Below are positions 1 through 8,927 of a DNA stretch of 64,000 nt, piece after piece. The stretch spans positions 186,001-250,000 of the forward strand of contig CALFMO010000009.1 of NCBI GenBank assembly GCA_937879855.1, in the 5' to 3' direction. How positions within the stretch are numbered: position 1 is the first letter of the stretch; each line of letters opens with the position of its first letter. Made by a program: the position numbers and the translations under genes. The notes under the pieces were generated by a model. The model had not been told where the DNA came from. It ran no database searches and was given only the letters and a program-made list of their open reading frames with translations. This DNA is from an uncultured Acidobacteriaceae bacterium (GTDB lineage: Bacteria > Acidobacteriota > Terriglobia > Terriglobales > Acidobacteriaceae).

Positions 1-454
1 GGGATGAGTGGATTAGCGACGGCAACTTTGCGGTCGCGACATTCGATATCCGATTACCACGCGCTACGCTAGTGCTTTGGCTTGACTGTTCAAAACTCTC
101 CTGTGTATGGCGTGTAGTCACACGCGTGTTCAAGCCCGGCGAAGCCCATGGGATACGAAGGCTGGGCAAGGTCCTCGCCTTCATCTGGAACTTCGACCGA
201 GTCAACCGGCCGCGGATTGAGGCGATCAGAGTCCTCCACGGACCAGACGTGCCAGTCCGCAGATTATGCGGTAGTCGCGAAGCCGCAGCGTTTCTGTTTT
301 CTTTTAGGAAACGCCAAACTGACGATCGCTGATCTGGCGAAGCGCCAGCAACCTTCTCCGCCTGTGCTACCATCTACTGTTTTCTTTTCGCATCTGCCGT
401 GCGGAAAGCGAGATTCCGGCGAGTGAGCGCCGGAACGGAATCTGAGGGGTAGTA
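1..454. other. Leading non-coding stretch before glgC
   Basis: No convincing gene is visible. Two overlapping open frames at 72-332 and 148-426 have random-looking composition, no ribosome binding site and no recognisable motif. The last part carries a small hairpin (ttccggcg...cgccggaa, about 415-436) and a GAGGGG ribosome binding site just before the glgC start at 455. The left edge may hold the end of an upstream gene, but I cannot recognise it. Confidence 0.5.
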
Positions 455-1705
455 ATGAAAGACACTCTCGGGGTTCTCTTGGCAGGCGGCGCCGGCGAGA
501 GACTCTATCCTCTCACTCGCGATCGCGCCAAGCCCGCGGTCACCTTCGGCGGCATCTACCGCATCATCGACATCACGCTTTCCAATTGCCTGAACTCCGA
601 CCTGCGCCGCGTCTACATCCTTACCCAGTACAAGGCTCTCTCTCTCAACCGGCACATCCGAGAAGGCTGGAACATCCTGGGGCGCGAGGTCGGAGAGTTT
701 GTGGAAGTATTGCCGCCGATGAAGCGGGTAAGTGACCAGTGGTATCAGGGCACCGCCGACGCGGTTTACCAGAATATTTATTCCATCGGCTCCGAGCAGC
801 CCAAGCATGTACTGATTCTTTCCGGCGATCACATCTACAAGATGGATTACGGCAAGATGATGAAGCAGCATCTCGACTCGGCCGCGGATATTACATTGGC
901 AACCATCCAAATCGATCCGCACGAGACGCATCGTTTCGGCGTGGTCGATGTCGACAAAGATGGGTGCATTAAGGGCTTTGAGGAGAAGCCCAAGATCACG
1001 CAGCTTCGATCTCCCATCAATCCGGACAAGGTCGCGGGCTCGATGGGAATTTATCTGTTTAACGCCGACGTGCTCATCCCTGTGCTGCTCAAGGACGCCG
1101 AGAACCCTCAGTCCAGTCACGATTTCGGCAAAGATATTCTACCCAGGATGGTCGACGATTACCGCGTCTACGCCTACGACTTTGTTGATGAGAACAAAAA
1201 GGAAGCCCTCTACTGGCGCGACGTGGGCACGCTCGAGGCCTACTACGAAGCGAATATGGACATCGTCTCGGTCTCGCCCATCTTCAATTTGTACGATGAA
1301 CAGTGGCCCATCCGCACGCACCAGCGCCAGTATCCGCCGGCAAAATTCGTGTTCGCTGAATCCGGACGCACCGGAACTGCGCTCGATTCTATTGTTTCCA
1401 ACGGATGCATTGTCTCGGGTGGCATTGTGAAGAATTCCATTCTTTCTCCCGATGTGCGCGTGAATTCTTATACGGAAGTGGACGACTCCATCCTGTTCTC
1501 GCACGTCAGCGTAGGACGCCGCTGCCGCATCCGCAAAGCTATCCTCGACCGCGACGTGCATGTTCCCGAAGGCACGACCATCGGCTACGACGCCGAGGCC
1601 GACCGCCAGCGCTATTTCGTCACGGAGAGCGGCATTACCGTCGTTACCCGCGACTATTCGCTGTTTGAAAATCCGGTTACCGTGGATTACTTCACCAGCG
1701 AATAA
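455..1705 (+). CDS. glgC: Glucose-1-phosphate adenylyltransferase
   Basis: This cytoplasmic enzyme makes ADP-glucose from ATP and glucose-1-phosphate, the committed step of bacterial glycogen synthesis. The 416-residue length is normal for GlgC. The N-terminal nucleotidyltransferase signature LAGGAGERLYPLT and the downstream RAKPAV lysine are present near residues 9-30. Further core motifs are YQGTADAVYQN near residue 100 and SGDHIYKMDY near residue 125. The C-terminal part has the left-handed beta-helix character (SILSPDVRVNSYTEVDDSIL). The ATG start has GAGGGG about 8 bases upstream. No other glg gene is in the window, and the next gene is convergent. Assignment is firm. Confidence 0.95.
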   Translation: MKDTLGVLLAGGAGERLYPLTRDRAKPAVTFGGIYRIIDITLSNCLNSDLRRVYILTQYKALSLNRHIREGWNILGREVGEFVEVLPPMKRVSDQWYQGTADAVYQNIYSIGSEQPKHVLILSGDHIYKMDYGKMMKQHLDSAADITLATIQIDPHETHRFGVVDVDKDGCIKGFEEKPKITQLRSPINPDKVAGSMGIYLFNADVLIPVLLKDAENPQSSHDFGKDILPRMVDDYRVYAYDFVDENKKEALYWRDVGTLEAYYEANMDIVSVSPIFNLYDEQWPIRTHQRQYPPAKFVFAESGRTGTALDSIVSNGCIVSGGIVKNSILSPDVRVNSYTEVDDSILFSHVSVGRRCRIRKAILDRDVHVPEGTTIGYDAEADRQRYFVTESGITVVTRDYSLFENPVTVDYFTSE

Positions 1706-1708
1706 TCA

Positions 1709-2215
1709 TCATTGCTGTGCGTTCAGTTCCCACCACTTCGCATCTGCCAGAACTACGGAGGTTTCGGCCTGACGTTGGGGAATGTTCCAATATCGTCTTA
1801 GCAGTCGGTCTTTCTGTTCGGGGCTCACGAGTCGAAAGCCGTGCTTTTCGTAAAAGCGGATCGCCCATGCGGCAGCTACCCAAGTCCCGATCAATACAGG
1901 GCCGGGAGTCAGCGCCCGCAAATGCGATAACAACTGCGCTCCAATGCCTCGCCTTTGGCCGGCACTGCGGACATAGGCGTGGCGAATCAAAGTCACGTCG
2001 TGCACCGGTTGAATGCCCATCACCCCGGTTAAGGTTCCATTCGCATCATATCCCCAGAATGTGACTCCTTCATCGATCTCATGTTGCAAATCGCTCAAGG
2101 ACATGTAGGGCTCTTTCCAGCGATCGTCCGGAATGACGCCACGGTAGGCGCGCGCGCCATCGTTGATGATCTCGTAAATCGATTCCAAGTCTCGCGTGTG
2201 ACAGGGACGAATCAT
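1709..2215 (-). CDS. GNAT-family N-acetyltransferase
   Basis: A predicted 168-residue acetyltransferase that transfers an acetyl group from acetyl-CoA to an unknown amine. The acetyl-CoA binding motif A is visible as VRSAGQRRGIGAQLLSHL (RxxGxG), followed by AIRFYEKHGFRLV, the usual GNAT motif B region. I chose the ATG at 2215 because AGGAGA lies six bases upstream; the frame is open further to 2287 but without such a site. It ends three bases from glgC and is convergent with it. The substrate cannot be read from the sequence. Confidence 0.85.
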   Translation of the reverse strand: MIRPCHTRDLESIYEIINDGARAYRGVIPDDRWKEPYMSLSDLQHEIDEGVTFWGYDANGTLTGVMGIQPVHDVTLIRHAYVRSAGQRRGIGAQLLSHLRALTPGPVLIGTWVAAAWAIRFYEKHGFRLVSPEQKDRLLRRYWNIPQRQAETSVVLADAKWWELNAQQ

Positions 2216-2397
2216 GCGTATCTCCTGGTTTGGCATCTGGTTTATGCCGGGGAAGACCACACTTCGTTGATGGTAACAATCGATCATGACATCGCAAAAG
2301 TCCGCCGTGACATCGCCTTGACATCCTTTCAGGCGGTGAACCGCAAAGGACCATCCGAAAACACACCTCGCGATAGCCGATGCCGGAATGTCGGACT

Positions 2398-2417
2398 GAC
2401 AGCCGAGGCGGCTGTCG
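2398..2417. repeat. Palindromic repeat, GACAGCCGAGGCGGCTGTC type
   Basis: A 20-base palindrome of the family found repeatedly in this window (for example near 6520, 13250, 33880, 40025). It lies between the GNAT gene and the sigma-factor gene. Confidence 0.75.
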
Positions 2418-2601
2418 CTACATCACATCTCACGCCTTCCGGCGCTGCTACAATGCCCTGTTTCGCACTCATGTCCCATAGCCGCGAACTTCAACCTCCA
2501 CAATCACGTACTGTCTTGTGGATAGTGCTTGGAGAGTCTCTCCAGCAGTTGGTTCGTCCAAGCCGAGTCTCAGCGGTTTAGCAGATTTCCGGGGAGTACA
2601 A

Positions 2602-3201
2602 GTGGAAGACGTCCAGGTCGTTGCGATGCTGGTCCGGCGCTGTATTGCCGGTGATGCCGCCGCCTGGGAGGAAATCGTGCAGACCTACAATCGCCGCATC
2701 TACAACATCTGTTACCGCTTCGCCGGATCCGCCGACGATGCGCAGGACCTCACCCAGGAGGTTTTCATCAAGATGTACCGCACCCTGTCCAGCTACGACC
2801 ACGCTAAGGGAGCGTTCGTCACCTGGGTTACAACCATCACCCGCAACCTGCTCGTCGATCATTTTCGCAAGACAAAGCAGGACCGGTTGACCGACTCCAT
2901 GGACACGGCTGCGTCCGATCATGAGGACGTTCAGCCGCTTAGTGAGCAAATTCCAGACCACTCCGCTCCTCCGGACGCCCAGGTGCGCAGCCGGGAGGTC
3001 GGCGAGACCGTCCACGCCGCCCTGGCCAAGCTTTCCCCTGAGCTTCGGGAGGCAGTGATTCTAAGGGACTTACAGGATATGGACTACCGCGAAATTGCGA
3101 CCGTTTTGAAGGTTCCGGAGGGTACCGTGAAATCACGAATAAATAGAGGGCGAGCGGAACTTGCGCGCCTCTTACAACGTACCTATAGGCAGGTGATGTG
3201 A
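2602..3201 (+). CDS. ECF-family RNA polymerase sigma factor
   Basis: A group 4 (ECF) sigma factor that should redirect RNA polymerase to a small regulon, probably in envelope stress. Region 2 is seen in YNRRIYNICYRFAGS and DAQDLTQEVFIKMYR. Region 4 is seen in LSPELREAVILRDLQDMDY followed by the helix-turn-helix EIATVLKVPEGTVKSRINR. I place the start at GTG 2602, five bases after GGGGAG, giving 199 residues; the frame is open back to 2518. Its stop codon overlaps the ATG of the following anti-sigma gene (TGATG), so the two are probably translated together. This is the first gene of a four-gene operon. Confidence 0.93.
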   Translation: MEDVQVVAMLVRRCIAGDAAAWEEIVQTYNRRIYNICYRFAGSADDAQDLTQEVFIKMYRTLSSYDHAKGAFVTWVTTITRNLLVDHFRKTKQDRLTDSMDTAASDHEDVQPLSEQIPDHSAPPDAQVRSREVGETVHAALAKLSPELREAVILRDLQDMDYREIATVLKVPEGTVKSRINRGRAELARLLQRTYRQVM

Positions 3202-4001
3202 TGCCAGACCACACCAGTAACGGAATGCAGTGCAACGAGTTCGAACTGCTGCTCTCGGACGCCCTCGACGGTGTTCTGAGCGGGTCCGGACTCGACCGCT
3301 TCCAGGCCCACTCCAAGACTTGCAAGGTGTGTGGTCCGCTGCTCGCTGAAGCTGAAGCGGGCCGCAACTGGCTGAAAGGTCTCACGGAAGTGGAGCCTCC
3401 AGCCAGCCTGGTCAACAACATTCTGGCATCCACTACGGGCGTTGATACCCAGCGCCTGCGGGCCACCGTACGCTCTCCCCAGCCCCGAATTTCCTGGTGG
3501 GAGCATGAACAGGCCTCGCTGCTTGAGCCGATCTGGGCGACGGTCCGCCAGCCGCGCTTTGCCATGTCGTTCGGCATGGCTTTCTTTGCGCTGTCGGTGG
3601 CCCTGACCGTAGCCGGCGTAAAACCCGCCGACCTCCGCCAGATCAGCTTGCGGCCGTCCGCGATCCGGCACACGTACTACGCCACTCAAGCACGAGTGGT
3701 GCACTACTACGAAAATGTGCGGATCGTTTACGAAGTCGAGTCGCGCGTGCGCGAGATCAAGCGCAACGTCGCGCCCGCCGAGCCCGGTCCAAGGCAGTCT
3801 CGACCGGCGATACAAAAGGACAAGAACGACACAACACAACAGCCCGAGCAGAAGCAGGAGCGCAACTATAGCCAGACGGACAACCATCTGATTCTGGCCA
3901 GCGCTCCTCTGGGGACATCTGTCATTGATTGGTCAAATCCTGATCCGTCAAATCCGGATCTGCCTGTAGTGTCGGTGACCACGTACAGGAGGTTCGTATG
4001 A
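3201..4001 (+). CDS. Zinc-finger anti-sigma factor, membrane-bound
   Basis: Predicted partner that holds the preceding ECF sigma factor inactive at the membrane. The N-terminus has the zinc-binding anti-sigma pattern C...HSKTCKVC (HxxxCxxC) near residues 10-45. A hydrophobic segment, MSFGMAFFALSVALTVAGV, near residues 121-140 should cross the membrane. The remaining roughly 120 residues, rich in Gln, Lys and Arg, would be extracytoplasmic. The start overlaps the sigma stop; an in-frame GTG at 3198 is an alternative. The 3' end overlaps the next gene by four bases (ATGA). The sigma partner is inferred from position. Confidence 0.87.
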   Translation: MPDHTSNGMQCNEFELLLSDALDGVLSGSGLDRFQAHSKTCKVCGPLLAEAEAGRNWLKGLTEVEPPASLVNNILASTTGVDTQRLRATVRSPQPRISWWEHEQASLLEPIWATVRQPRFAMSFGMAFFALSVALTVAGVKPADLRQISLRPSAIRHTYYATQARVVHYYENVRIVYEVESRVREIKRNVAPAEPGPRQSRPAIQKDKNDTTQQPEQKQERNYSQTDNHLILASAPLGTSVIDWSNPDPSNPDLPVVSVTTYRRFV

Positions 4002-5008
4002 ACTGCGCCACACACAGCGATACTGCTGCAGTGGCCTTCTGTCGCACTTGCGGCAAGCCACTTTGTAACCAGTGCACCCGCGACGTCCGCGGAGTGATTT
4101 ATTGCGAGTCGTGCCTGGCTGCACGCATGGAAGGTACGACGCCGGCGTTATTTGTTCCGCCCGTGCAAACGGTCTATCCGCCTGCGGGGTCCGCTTCCCC
4201 TGGGCCGCGACCGCCTTTAAACACGGGCCCGAATCCGGCCGTCGCGGGAATTCTCGCGGGATTCTTTCCCATCGGCGTGGGAGCGGTTTACACCGGGCAA
4301 TATGCCAAGGGACTGTCGCACCTCGTCGTCATGGTGCTTTTGATCCTCGGCGTCAGTTCCAATCTTCCCTGGTACGTGATCACGGTTCTCTCGATCCTGA
4401 TCGGTTTTTTCTACATCTACCAGATCATTGACGCGGTCCGCAGCGCGAAGGCAATCCAGGTGGGCGAACCGGCTCCTGATCCTTTCGGGCTGGCAGCCAC
4501 CTTTGGCGCCGGGGAAAAATTCGAGGGCACCAAGGTTCCCGCTGGCGCTGCCGTTCTCATTGGCCTGGGCGTGATTTTCCTGTTGCATACCGCTGGACTC
4601 TTTGAGTTCGGCTTGGATCGTTTCTGGCCCCTCATACTGATCTTTCTTGGAGTGTGGCTCTTCGCCAAACAATGGGGCCTGATCGGAGGCGCAGTCGGAT
4701 GCCAGTGCGAACATTGCCGTACTCGGAAGCTCATGGGCCCAGCAATGCTCATCACTTTGGGCGTGCTCTTCCTGCTCGACAGCGTTTCGCGCGTTGGCTT
4801 CGGTAGAACCTGGCCCGCGATTTTGCTGGTAATTGGGGTCGTCAAACTGATGCAAAGCAATGCTTCGTCGAGCGGACACGTCGGCCCCCTGCCTCCGGGC
4901 ACGCAACCGCCTTACGTTCCCCCCGGTGGCTCGCCGAATATCGTGCAGCCGCCATCCCCGGCAAATCCCGAGCAGACACCTTCTTCCGAGGAGGTGAAAA
5001 ATGTCTAA
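3998..5008 (+). CDS. B-box-type zinc finger membrane protein with DUF5668 (LiaI-like) segments
   Basis: A 336-residue membrane protein of unknown function. The first 45 residues hold a B-box-like zinc site (CATH, CRTCGKPLCNQC, CESC). Next is a TM2-like hydrophobic region with GVGAVYTGQYAKGLSHL and two helices. Two repeats of the DUF5668/LiaI type follow (LIGLGVIFLLHTAGLF and LITLGVLFLLDSVSR, each ending in a WP...LIxxG helix). The C-terminus is rich in Pro and Gly. A strong AGGAGG lies five bases before the ATG, and the start overlaps the anti-sigma stop. It overlaps the next gene by eight bases. Operon position suggests an envelope-stress sensor or target, which is inference. Confidence 0.8.
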   Translation: MNCATHSDTAAVAFCRTCGKPLCNQCTRDVRGVIYCESCLAARMEGTTPALFVPPVQTVYPPAGSASPGPRPPLNTGPNPAVAGILAGFFPIGVGAVYTGQYAKGLSHLVVMVLLILGVSSNLPWYVITVLSILIGFFYIYQIIDAVRSAKAIQVGEPAPDPFGLAATFGAGEKFEGTKVPAGAAVLIGLGVIFLLHTAGLFEFGLDRFWPLILIFLGVWLFAKQWGLIGGAVGCQCEHCRTRKLMGPAMLITLGVLFLLDSVSRVGFGRTWPAILLVIGVVKLMQSNASSSGHVGPLPPGTQPPYVPPGGSPNIVQPPSPANPEQTPSSEEVKNV

Positions 5009-6497
5009 CCCAGTCATCACTCCCGGAGTTCCACCAGTGGCTCCGCTACCGCCTCACCGGCGCCGCTCGCTCGCCGGGCCTTTCGTCCTGATCATTCTCG
5101 GCGCGGTTTTCCTGATGGCGACCATGCGGGTGTTGTCCATCGGGCGACTGGCGCACTTGTTCGCCAATTACTGGCCGGCGCTTCTGATCCTGTGGGGCGT
5201 GATCAAACTCATCGAGCACCAGCGCGCGCAGCGCGAAGGCTACCGCGCCTCTGGCATTGGCGGAGGCGGCGTTGTTCTGGTTGTCATGATCGTAGTGTTC
5301 GGCCTGATGGCGACGCAGCTTGAACACGTCAACTGGTCCGGGATTCGCGACAATTTCAACGTCGACGATCCCGACTTCAGCGGTATTTTCGGCCAAAGCT
5401 ACAACTTCAACGATAATCTCCAGCAGGACTTTCCTGCTGGCGCCGGCCTTAAGGTCATCGACAATCATGGCGCGGTCAGCGTGCATGCGTCTGACGACAA
5501 CAAGATAGCGGTCGTCGTTCGCAAGCGTGTGGGCGCCGACAATCAGAACAATGCCGACAAGTACGACCGCGAAACCAAACCCATCATCACCGTGATTGGC
5601 GGACTGGTTACGCTCGACGCCAAGACCGACGGTGCGGGAGATCATGCCATTGAGACCGATCTCGATATTTCTGTGCCGCGCAAAGCGCAGGTCAGCGTCA
5701 TTTCGCGCCGGGGCGATGTGAACCTGACCGGCCGTGATGGCGGCGTCGACATCTCCGCCCAGCATTCCGACACGAGCGTTGAAGACGTGAACGCCAACGT
5801 CAAGGTCAATCAGGAAAAGGGCTCGGTGAAAATCGAGCAGATCAATGGGGACGTGCACGTGCAGGGCCGGGTAAACGAAGTCTCAGTCGCCGACGTTAAG
5901 GGCGCGGTACAACTCGACGGCGAATTTCAGGAGAGCGTCAAACTGGCGCGCATCACGAAGACCGTGACTTTCAAGTCCTCGCGGACCGACATGGAGTTCT
6001 CGCGCATTGAGGGCACCCTCGATCTCGATGCCGACGAGTTGCATGCCGAACAGATCACTGGGCCGCTGCACTTGATTACGCGCTCGAAGAACATCAGGCT
6101 GGATCAAGTCTCTGGCGATGTGCGGCTGCAGGACGACAATGGCGCAGTTGAGGTAGGGATGCGCACGCTGGGCAACGTGCAGATCGACAATCGCAATGGC
6201 GATATCCAGTTGAGCCTGCCCGACAAAGCCGGCTTCCGCCTGGATGCGCACACGCGCGATGGCGAGATTCAGTCAGACTTTTCCGAGCTGAGCGTGAACA
6301 ATGGCGAGCACGAAGCCAAGGCCAGCGGCAGTGTTGGGAATGCCTCTTCTCACATCGTGCTCAACAATCAGCACGACGGTATCGAAATTCGCAAAGCAAG
6401 CTCGACACCGCCAAAACCGCCGGAGCCACCAACGCCGGGAAAGGCAGGCAAGGCCCTGCCCGCGCCGAAAGGAAAAGTGGAGCCCACGGAGAACTGA
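5001..6497 (+). CDS. DUF4097-family beta-helix protein with LiaI-like membrane anchor
   Basis: A 498-residue envelope protein, last gene of the sigma/anti-sigma operon. Residues 25-70 form a DUF5668-type helix pair (GPFVLIILGAVFLMATM, YWPALLILWGVIKL). A further helix, VVLVVMIVVFGLMATQL, is near residues 93-110. The long remainder has the repetitive short-strand pattern of DUF4097 (for example VSVISRRGDVNLTGRDGGVD and IQIDNRNGDIQLSLPDKAG-type turns), expected to fold as a beta-helix outside the membrane. The tail is Pro-rich. GAGGAGG precedes the start. DUF4097 proteins are common in envelope-stress operons, but no biochemical role is established. Confidence 0.82.
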   Translation: MSNPVITPGVPPVAPLPPHRRRSLAGPFVLIILGAVFLMATMRVLSIGRLAHLFANYWPALLILWGVIKLIEHQRAQREGYRASGIGGGGVVLVVMIVVFGLMATQLEHVNWSGIRDNFNVDDPDFSGIFGQSYNFNDNLQQDFPAGAGLKVIDNHGAVSVHASDDNKIAVVVRKRVGADNQNNADKYDRETKPIITVIGGLVTLDAKTDGAGDHAIETDLDISVPRKAQVSVISRRGDVNLTGRDGGVDISAQHSDTSVEDVNANVKVNQEKGSVKIEQINGDVHVQGRVNEVSVADVKGAVQLDGEFQESVKLARITKTVTFKSSRTDMEFSRIEGTLDLDADELHAEQITGPLHLITRSKNIRLDQVSGDVRLQDDNGAVEVGMRTLGNVQIDNRNGDIQLSLPDKAGFRLDAHTRDGEIQSDFSELSVNNGEHEAKASGSVGNASSHIVLNNQHDGIEIRKASSTPPKPPEPPTPGKAGKALPAPKGKVEPTEN

Positions 6498-6516
6498 ATC
6501 TCGGACATGCCCATGG

Positions 6517-6588
6517 AGCGACAGCCGCCTCGGCTGTCCCGCGATAGCCTGCCCTGAGCGAAGTCGAAGGGGCGAAGCTAGCGGCTCC
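6517..6588. repeat. Palindromic repeat cluster
   Basis: A GCGACAGCCGCCTCGGCTGTC palindrome is followed by a CCTGAGCGAAGTCGAAGGG-type segment and GGCGAAGCTAGCGGCT. Both parts recur elsewhere in the window; a related combination is found inside the aminotransferase gene at 43711-43774. It lies between the DUF4097 gene and cmk. Confidence 0.8.
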
Positions 6589-6617
6589 AGATTTGCTGCC
6601 GTGCGATTTGTGCGCCC

Positions 6618-7316
6618 TCAGTGTCCCAACTTCTGGTCGACCAATCTCTCCACTTGCTCCAGCACTTGATCCTCACTCAATGAAGAAGAGTTGATCACCA
6701 CCGCGTCCCGCGCCGCCACCAGCGGAGACGCTGCCCGGGTACGATCGCGCCGGTCGCGCTCGCGCAGGTCTGCAGCAACATTCGCAGCCACGTCGCCCTT
6801 GATCCTCTGCTGGGTCATGCGCCGCTGCTCGCGCACCACCGGGTCCGCGTCCAGGAAAATCTTCAGGTCCGCGTCGGGAAAGACTTGTGTCCCAATGTCG
6901 CGCCCCTCCATCACCACGCCGCCACCCGCGCCCATCTCCCGCTGACGAGCAACCATCCACTCCCGGACCTTGGGATGCACCGAGACGCGCGACGCCGCCT
7001 CCGACACGTCGCGCTCACGAATACGCGCCGACACATCGCGCCCATCGAGCAGCGTACGGTTTCCTCCGACAGTAGGCTCCAGTTGAATGCGCGCGTCCTG
7101 CGCCAGCTTGAGCAACGTCGCTTCGTCTTCGAACGAGGCATCCTTCTCTATGGCTTTGAGCGCAAGCGCGCGATACATGGCGCCGCTCTCCAGGTTCACG
7201 TAGCCCAACTTTCGCGCCAGCCGCGAAGCAATAGTGCTTTTTCCCGCGCCCGCAGGGCCATCAATGGCAATCGTCAGTCTGCGCTGTTCAACTTCAGTCT
7301 TTTCTCTGTCACTCAT
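6618..7316 (-). CDS. cmk: Cytidylate kinase
   Basis: Phosphorylates CMP and dCMP with ATP, feeding CTP and dCTP synthesis. The P-loop DGPAGAGKSTIASRLA lies near residues 19-34. YVNLESGAMYRALAL near residue 40 and MEGRDIGTQVFPDADLKIFL near residue 136 are typical of bacterial Cmk. The Arg/Asp-rich loop RRDRTRAASPL is also present. Length (232 residues) is normal. The adjacent genes do not form an obvious operon with it. Confidence 0.96.
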   Translation of the reverse strand: MSDREKTEVEQRRLTIAIDGPAGAGKSTIASRLARKLGYVNLESGAMYRALALKAIEKDASFEDEATLLKLAQDARIQLEPTVGGNRTLLDGRDVSARIRERDVSEAASRVSVHPKVREWMVARQREMGAGGGVVMEGRDIGTQVFPDADLKIFLDADPVVREQRRMTQQRIKGDVAANVAADLRERDRRDRTRAASPLVAARDAVVINSSSLSEDQVLEQVERLVDQKLGH

Positions 7317-7452
7317 GCGAAGCTAAAGATTGTACACGCTGATTGCGCAAGGTTCGGGAAGAGCGCGGCGATGAAGCCGTGCCGATAAAGTATCGATTAA
7401 TGGGTTTCAGCTCCGAGGGCACCAAAACGAGCGGGCGCTGGCTCGACGCGAA

Positions 7453-7806
7453 TTATGCTGGCCGGGCCTGCATCTCTGCGACTGCAGCCTCAAGATGGGC
7501 CAGGATCTGCTCCACCGTCAGTGAATACATCTCGCGCCCCACGCCTTCTCCCGACTCGAGCGCGGTCTTCAGATAGTGACCGGCAATCTCCACCGCCAGC
7601 GAATCGGTGATAGCCTTCCGAGTGCGCTTCTTGTATTCCACCCACGCCGGATGCGGCAAGGCCACCCAGACAGTTCGGCCATCCACCAGAAATTTAATGT
7701 CAACCGCGTCCGCGTGCCGCGTGGCAATCGCAACAATCATGGCCTGATAAACGCAATGAACCTGCTTTTTCGTCCAGCGGTCGGTGGCGGTGAAGTCGGC
7801 AAACAT
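7453..7806 (-). CDS. Conserved-looking hypothetical protein
   Basis: A soluble protein of 117 residues that I do not recognise. It begins MFADFTATDRWTKKQVHCVY and contains a compact hydrophobic core (FLVDGRTVWVALPHPAWVEY) followed by two amphipathic helices ending in EQILAHLEAAVAEM. There is no signal peptide or membrane helix. Codon use and the even hydrophobic pattern look like a real gene, and the opposite-strand frames do not. It stands alone between cmk and the inverted repeat at 7854-7962. Confidence 0.6.
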   Translation of the reverse strand: MFADFTATDRWTKKQVHCVYQAMIVAIATRHADAVDIKFLVDGRTVWVALPHPAWVEYKKRTRKAITDSLAVEIAGHYLKTALESGEGVGREMYSLTVEQILAHLEAAVAEMQARPA

Positions 7807-7853
7807 GCATAAAACTATAGCGGAGTGCGGTGCAACCCGGCAAACTCGCGGCG

Positions 7854-7962
7854 AAAGTGTGGAGCGGACACTCCTGTCCGGTGCTTTTCACTTTTGTCTT
7901 GACCGATCCCTTCGAAAAATCAAATTCAAAGGCAGCGGACAGGAGTGTCCGCTCCACACTTT
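7854..7962. repeat. Long inverted repeat with perfect 26-bp arms
   Basis: The arm AAAGTGTGGAGCGGACACTC... at 7854-7879 is matched by its exact reverse complement at 7937-7962, with a 57-base spacer. Each arm itself contains the palindrome GGACACTCCTGTCC. The TGTGGAGCGG start is shared with the repeat inside homoserine dehydrogenase (41871). It lies just before the pgeF start, so a transcript would fold strongly there. Confidence 0.85.
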
Positions 7963-7983
7963 GACATCAGGTAACATGGAAGC

Positions 7984-8901
7984 GTGCCGACCCGGGCCCC
8001 GAACAAAACCAAAATTACGATTCTGCGCGCCCAGCAGCTCAGTAAACTTCCATGGCTGCTGCACGGCTTCTCCACGCGTGCCGGCAGATTTTCGGGCGCC
8101 TACGGCAAGCGCGCTCTCAATCTGGGCTTCACCCAGCACGATGACAGAGCCTCCGTCGAACGGAACCGCGCCGCCTTTCTCCACGAGCTTGGGGCCGTCA
8201 CCAAGCCGCGTCGTGGTTTACCAAGAGCCGGCGCATCTCTCTGGCCGCTGATTACGCTGCGCCAGATACACTCCGACATCATTCGCCGCGTCGAGACGAT
8301 CCCCGGTTCGCCACCGAAAGAGCCGCCCAGCGGAGACGGGCTCATCACGGACATTCCCGGCCTGTTGCTCGGCATCCAGACCGCGGATTGTTTACCCGTA
8401 ATTCTCGTCGACTCCAAACGCCACGCGGTCGGCGTGTTTCACGCCGGATGGCGCGGCACGCTGAAGCGCATCGTCGAAAAAGGAGTCGGCGAAATGCATC
8501 GCTGCTTCGGCACAAATCCTCGGGACCTCAAGGCCGCGATCGGCCCCGGCATTCAAGGCTGCTGCTATGAAGTCGGCGAAGAAGTTCGAATCAAGTTCGA
8601 ATCGCAGTTCGAGTACGGGGCCAGCCTGTTTCGCGAGATCAAAGAATCCGATCCAGTCCGCGAAAAATATCCGCTTCTATTCTTGAGCGCGCGTGCTCCC
8701 GGACACAGCGACCTACCTAAAAAGATTTTCCTGGATCTGGTGGAGGCCAACCGCCGGCAACTCCTTGCAGCTGGCGTGCCCAAGAAAAACATCGAGTCAT
8801 CCCCGTTGTGCACTAACTGCCATCCAGAAATGTTGTTTTCTTACCGCGCAGAAAAAGGGAAGACAGGACGGATGATGGCGGCGGCGGGAATTCGCGGCTG
8901 A
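7984..8901 (+). CDS. pgeF: PgeF/YlmD-type laccase-domain protein (peptidoglycan editing factor family)
   Basis: Member of the DUF152 multi-copper-polyphenol-oxidase-like family. In E. coli the family member removes mis-incorporated residues from peptidoglycan precursors; others act as purine nucleosidases. Hallmarks are TLRQIHSDII, GDGLITDIPGLLLGIQTADCLPV, FHAGWRGTLKRIVEKGV and the late SPLCTNCHPEMLFSYRAEKGKTGRM, with the metal-site Cys and His residues in place. Near residues 73-88 the segment VTKPRRGLPRAGASL looks like a small extra insertion compared with the family as I know it. The GTG start at 7984 gives 305 residues. Confidence 0.88.
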   Translation: MPTRAPNKTKITILRAQQLSKLPWLLHGFSTRAGRFSGAYGKRALNLGFTQHDDRASVERNRAAFLHELGAVTKPRRGLPRAGASLWPLITLRQIHSDIIRRVETIPGSPPKEPPSGDGLITDIPGLLLGIQTADCLPVILVDSKRHAVGVFHAGWRGTLKRIVEKGVGEMHRCFGTNPRDLKAAIGPGIQGCCYEVGEEVRIKFESQFEYGASLFREIKESDPVREKYPLLFLSARAPGHSDLPKKIFLDLVEANRRQLLAAGVPKKNIESSPLCTNCHPEMLFSYRAEKGKTGRMMAAAGIRG

Positions 8902-8927
8902 ATCGTTCCTCCGTTCTGACAAGCTGA

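Noticed and set aside
72..426. Two open frames near the left edge
   Set aside because: Random-looking composition, no ribosome binding site and no family motif; both lie in a region that reads as the upstream flank of glgC.
374..1120. 248-residue frame antisense to glgC
   Set aside because: It is the antisense shadow of a strongly supported gene, as in many high-G+C genomes.
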